Assembly: GCA_030044485.1 (NCBI GenBank)
Contig: JASHVQ010000091.1
Span: 1-8,903, forward strand
Length of the DNA: 8,903 bases
Source of the DNA: Methylovirgula sp.
GTDB lineage: Bacteria; Pseudomonadota; Alphaproteobacteria; Rhizobiales; Beijerinckiaceae
Direction of reading: 5' to 3'
The translations under genes and the position numbers were made by a program. Positions within the stretch are counted from its first letter, which is position 1; every line of letters starts with the position of its first letter. Positions 7,039 to 8,903 of the stretch are shown one piece after another. The notes beneath the pieces were generated by a model. It did not search any database. It worked only from the letters and a program-made list of their open reading frames with translations, and was not told the origin of the DNA.

Positions 7039-7772
7039 TTTTCGATCCGCCGCGCGTGGAAAAGATCGCCACGATCGAACTGCGCCTCGAGGACCGGGCA
7101 TGGAGCTTCGCAACCGAACGGGCGAAAGACATCGACGCGCATTGGGCGGAACTCTCGCGCGCCAATCCGCGTCACTACAATGGGCGTGTGCTCTTGACGC
7201 GCGATCTCGCGGTGGAAGCAAAAGGACACGTCCGCAAACTCGCGGGGACCTGCTTCGTCGCCGAATACAAGGCGTTTCTCGCCTGGCGCGACTTTGATTT
7301 TCCGGACGGTTCGGTCAACAACCTGTTCGCCATGGCGGCGCTACGCTCCGCCGACGAGGCCTTTCTGCTCGGCGAAATGGCCGCTTCGACCGCCAATGCG
7401 GGCAAGATCTATTTCCCGGCTGGGACGCCCGAACCCCGTGACGTCCTCGGCGGCTTCGTCGACCTCGATGCAAGCGTTTTGCGCGAGCTCGAAGAGGAAA
7501 CCGGCATTGGCGCCGACGAGATCGCGGTCGATGCAGGCTGGAGCGTCGTTTTCCAGGGCGCCCGCGTCGCCTGCATGCGAAGCATCCGCTCGCTGCTTTC
7601 CGCCGGCGAACTCGTGAGGCGCGTCGCCGCCTTCATCGCCGCCGAACAACACCCCGAGCTCGCCGGCTTGAAAGCCGTGTTCGGTCCGCAGGATCTCGAC
7701 AAAGAGCGCATGCCGGACTTCATCGAGACTTACATCCGGCACGCTTTGCGAAAGGCCGGGACGAAACGCTAA
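7035..7772 (+). CDS. Nudix-like hydrolase with a shortened Nudix box
   Basis: 245 residues, soluble. The C-terminal half of a Nudix box is exact: RELEEETGI (150-158) matches REUxEExGU, whose Glu residues bind the catalytic metal. The first half is not canonical: GGFVDLDASVL (139-149) leaves about three residues fewer than G-x5-E-x7-R and lacks the first Glu. The long N-terminal region (1-125) includes HYNGRVLLTRDLAV (48-61) and WRDFDFPDG (84-92), which I associate with an alphaproteobacterial Nudix subgroup. Nudix enzymes usually cleave nucleoside diphosphates linked to another moiety; the substrate here is unknown. The ATG at 7035 overlaps the PhzF-family stop, giving tight coupling. The stop overlaps the convergent lipoprotein gene by 4 bp. 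Family membership is likely; activity is less certain because of the altered box. Confidence 0.87.
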   Translation: MIFDPPRVEKIATIELRLEDRAWSFATERAKDIDAHWAELSRANPRHYNGRVLLTRDLAVEAKGHVRKLAGTCFVAEYKAFLAWRDFDFPDGSVNNLFAMAALRSADEAFLLGEMAASTANAGKIYFPAGTPEPRDVLGGFVDLDASVLRELEEETGIGADEIAVDAGWSVVFQGARVACMRSIRSLLSAGELVRRVAAFIAAEQHPELAGLKAVFGPQDLDKERMPDFIETYIRHALRKAGTKR

Positions 7773-8107
7773 ACGTGGTAGCCGTGTTTGTCTTCCGAAG
7801 CATGGACGAGCGCCATCGCCTGGCCGTTTTGACCCGCCGAACACGCCGCCGCCGCGTCGGTCAATTCGTGCTCGATCTGCGCGAACACCGAATCGCCGAC
7901 ATTGCCGGTGCGGTGATCGGAATCGAGTATGGTCTGGTAGCGGGTGATGAGATCGGTGCACGGTTCGTTGGGCGGCAGAGACGCGACATCGATCGGCGGC
8001 GCGGCCTGCTGGGGCGGCGGAGGCGGCGCCGAGGCAACGGGCGCATCCTGATTGCAGCCGCACAGGGCAAGAGCCGAGGCAGCCAGCCAGAATCCGCGGC
8101 GACGCAT
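7769..8107 (-). CDS. Short conserved lipoprotein, unknown function
   Basis: 112 residues. Residues 1-17 form a lipoprotein signal: MRRR, a hydrophobic core FWLAASALA, then the lipobox L15-C16-G17-C18 with Cys18 as the lipidated residue and Asn at +2. A Pro/Ala/Gln-rich linker (22-46) leads to a small domain with Cys49 and Cys89 (CTDLITRYQTILDSD, 49-63; DAAAACSAG, 84-92), which could form a disulfide, and a basic end (SEDKHGYHV, 104-112). I recognise this layout (short lipoprotein ending ASxxxHGY) from uncharacterised Hyphomicrobiales proteins. The start at 8107 is decided by GGGAGGA ending 4 nt upstream and by the signal peptide; a longer open frame to 8182 would bury the signal. The last 4 bp overlap the Nudix-like gene's stop, tail to tail. 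Confidence 0.85.
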   Translation of the reverse strand: MRRRGFWLAASALALCGCNQDAPVASAPPPPPQQAAPPIDVASLPPNEPCTDLITRYQTILDSDHRTGNVGDSVFAQIEHELTDAAAACSAGQNGQAMALVHASEDKHGYHV

Positions 8108-8111
8108 GCGA

Positions 8112-8118
8112 TCCTCCC
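8112..8118 (-). promoter_or_regulatory. Ribosome binding site that fixes the lipoprotein start
   Basis: On the minus strand GGGAGGA lies 4 nt before the ATG at 8107 (GGAGG core at 5 nt). It rules in favour of the 112-residue form over the 137-residue open frame. Confidence 0.75.
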
Positions 8119-8137
8119 TGATGAAGCCTCGCGTCGA

Positions 8138-8166
8138 ATTGAGACGATTCGTCGCCTCGCGGTCAA
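8138..8166 (-). promoter_or_regulatory. Possible promoter of the lipoprotein gene with overlapping dyad
   Basis: On the minus strand TTGACC (8166-8161) and CTCAAT (8143-8138) are 17 bp apart. The -35 is a good match and the -10 is poor (three of six). The dyad GACGA-T-TCGTC (8143-8153, plus strand) covers the spacer and touches the -10, where a repressor could act. The predicted start near 8131 leaves about 24 nt before the ATG. Confidence 0.3.
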
Positions 8167-8277
8167 GCGAAACGCGCCGCATTTCTCGCCGACCCTCTCT
8201 TGCGCGAGATCATCGAGTTCCGGCACGATGACCATAGGGCGATGCGAATTGTTCTTTATGCGGCACGTTGCTAGGAT

Positions 8278-8586
8278 TTGCGGTCGCTTCTCCAGGCTTG
8301 GTTGAAGACCTTGGTCTGCATCGCCCAATTGCGCGCCGCCAGAGGATTGCTCGGCTGGTCGAAGTCCAAGCTCGCCGAAGCCGCGGGCCTGCCCTTGCGC
8401 AGCGTGAAGCAATACGAGGCCGAGGACGATGTGCGACACGTGCCGCAAATGGCCGTCGAGGCCATGCGCAAAGCGCTTGAAGCGGCGGGCGTCGAATTCT
8501 TGAACGGCGGGCAGCCGGGCGTGCGGCTGAGGGGCGTAATCGGAACCGTGCCCATCGACGCGCTCAATGCCAGCAACGACGAGTGA
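8278..8586 (+). CDS. Small XRE-type helix-turn-helix DNA-binding protein
   Basis: Up to 102 residues. AQLRAARGLLGWSKSKLAEAAGLPLRSVKQYE (16-47) is a clear XRE/Cro-like helix-turn-helix. MRKALEAAGVEFLNGGQPGVRLRG (63-86) is the usual tail of the small alphaproteobacterial XRE regulators that end in AGVEF-x-PGVRLR. No ATG or GTG precedes the domain: the candidate starts are TTG at 8278, 8302, 8311 and 8329. Relatives normally begin 5-8 residues before LRAAR, so TTG 8311 (VCIAQLRAAR) is the most likely by homology, and the outer limit is reported. None has a proper Shine-Dalgarno; AGGA before 8278 is only 1 nt away. Expression may therefore be low or leaderless. It is convergent with the DUF302 gene, 7 bp between stops, and divergent from the lipoprotein gene, sharing a spacer of about 170-200 bp. 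Its target is unknown. Confidence 0.8.
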   Translation: MRSLLQAWLKTLVCIAQLRAARGLLGWSKSKLAEAAGLPLRSVKQYEAEDDVRHVPQMAVEAMRKALEAAGVEFLNGGQPGVRLRGVIGTVPIDALNASNDE

Positions 8587-8593
8587 GGCTCGG

Positions 8594-8903
8594 CTATTCC
8601 GCGGCGGCCTTGGCGAAATTGGCCAGCACGACGGCCAGCGCCTCGACCTCGGGCTTGAGCCGATCGCCGAGCCGATGCCGCGCCGCCAGCCAATGCACGT
8701 CGTTGTAGGTAAGCCATGTCTTGCCCGCCGCGTCTTGCCAGGCGAGTATTTTCAAGGGCAGGTCGAGGCCGATCGTCTGATTGGCTTGCATGAGCGGCGT
8801 GCCGGCTTTCGGATTGCCGAAGATCAGCACTTCCGTCGGCCGCAAAGGCATGTCGACGGAAGCCGCGCCCGCGGCGTGATCGATACGCGCGAAGACCGCC
8901 ACG
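8594..8903 (-). CDS. DUF302-domain protein (5' end outside window)
   Basis: C-terminal 102 or so residues of a DUF302 protein, a small alpha/beta fold of unknown function found alone or in envelope proteins. The visible part is most of the domain: FARIDHAAGAASVDMPLRPTE, then VLIFGNPKAGTPLMQ, then QTIGLDLPLKILAW, then WLTYNDVHWLAARHRL, all strong family features. A GTG at 8902 could start the frame, but full DUF302 domains have a further N-terminal strand and helix and often a signal peptide, so the true start is most likely beyond the window edge. I therefore treat it as partial. It is tail to tail with the HTH gene, 7 bp between stops. The stop and 3' end look intact. Confidence 0.9.
   Translation of the reverse strand, partial: VAVFARIDHAAGAASVDMPLRPTEVLIFGNPKAGTPLMQANQTIGLDLPLKILAWQDAAGKTWLTYNDVHWLAARHRLGDRLKPEVEALAVVLANFAKAAAE

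Noticed and set aside
8108..8182. N-terminal extension of the lipoprotein gene to 8182
   Set aside because: A strong ribosome binding site and a complete lipoprotein signal begin at 8107; the extension is charged and not protein-like.

Overview
This is a compact, GC-rich window that reads like an alphaproteobacterial chromosome, most likely of the order Hyphomicrobiales (Rhizobiales). The reasons are the Pseudomonas denitrificans-type late cobalamin genes (cobC, cobD, cobO, cobQ), the GC-ending codon use with wide open antisense frames, and several small proteins of types I associate with this order: a CxxxxxxCPLVNWD membrane peptide, a RGRWFLAEFARR protein and a short lipoprotein ending in HGYHV. 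I cannot name a genus. No rRNA, tRNA, CRISPR array, insertion sequence, phage gene or att site is visible, and no gap between genes exceeds about 205 bases.

Left block (1-3628), late adenosylcobalamin synthesis. The four genes cover consecutive steps. CobO adenosylates cob(I)yrinic acid a,c-diamide. CobQ makes the four further amidations to give adenosylcobyric acid. CobC makes the aminopropanol phosphate by decarboxylating threonine phosphate. CobD joins that linker to cobyric acid. cobO and cobQ run leftward and overlap (TTGA). cobC also runs leftward and leaves the window. cobD alone runs rightward between them and has no free flank: its start lies in the same ATGCAT hexamer as the cobC start, and its end overlaps cobQ antisense by 17 bp. 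I saw no cobalamin riboswitch.

Middle block (3664-4496). Two leftward genes lie upstream of cobO: a 67-aa single-pass membrane protein and a 183-aa conserved protein of unknown function. They may share transcription with cobO-cobQ.

Right-centre block (4649-5997). A HtrA/DegP-like serine protease with a complete triad, one PDZ-like domain and no visible export signal faces a single-domain rhodanese, tail to tail. A strong 10-bp inverted repeat lies across the two stop codons.

Right block (6127-8903). A PhzF-family protein (TTG start) and a Nudix-like protein overlap by ATGA. The Nudix gene overlaps a short convergent lipoprotein gene by 4 bp. Next come a small HTH regulator that has only TTG starts and a DUF302 gene cut by the window end.

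Most of the window is ordinary core metabolism and conserved small proteins. I do not see a convincing new multi-gene system. The points worth a second look are the gene-boundary architecture around cobD, the dyads at gene junctions, the unexported HtrA-like protease, the coupled PhzF/Nudix pair and the membrane peptide next to cobO.
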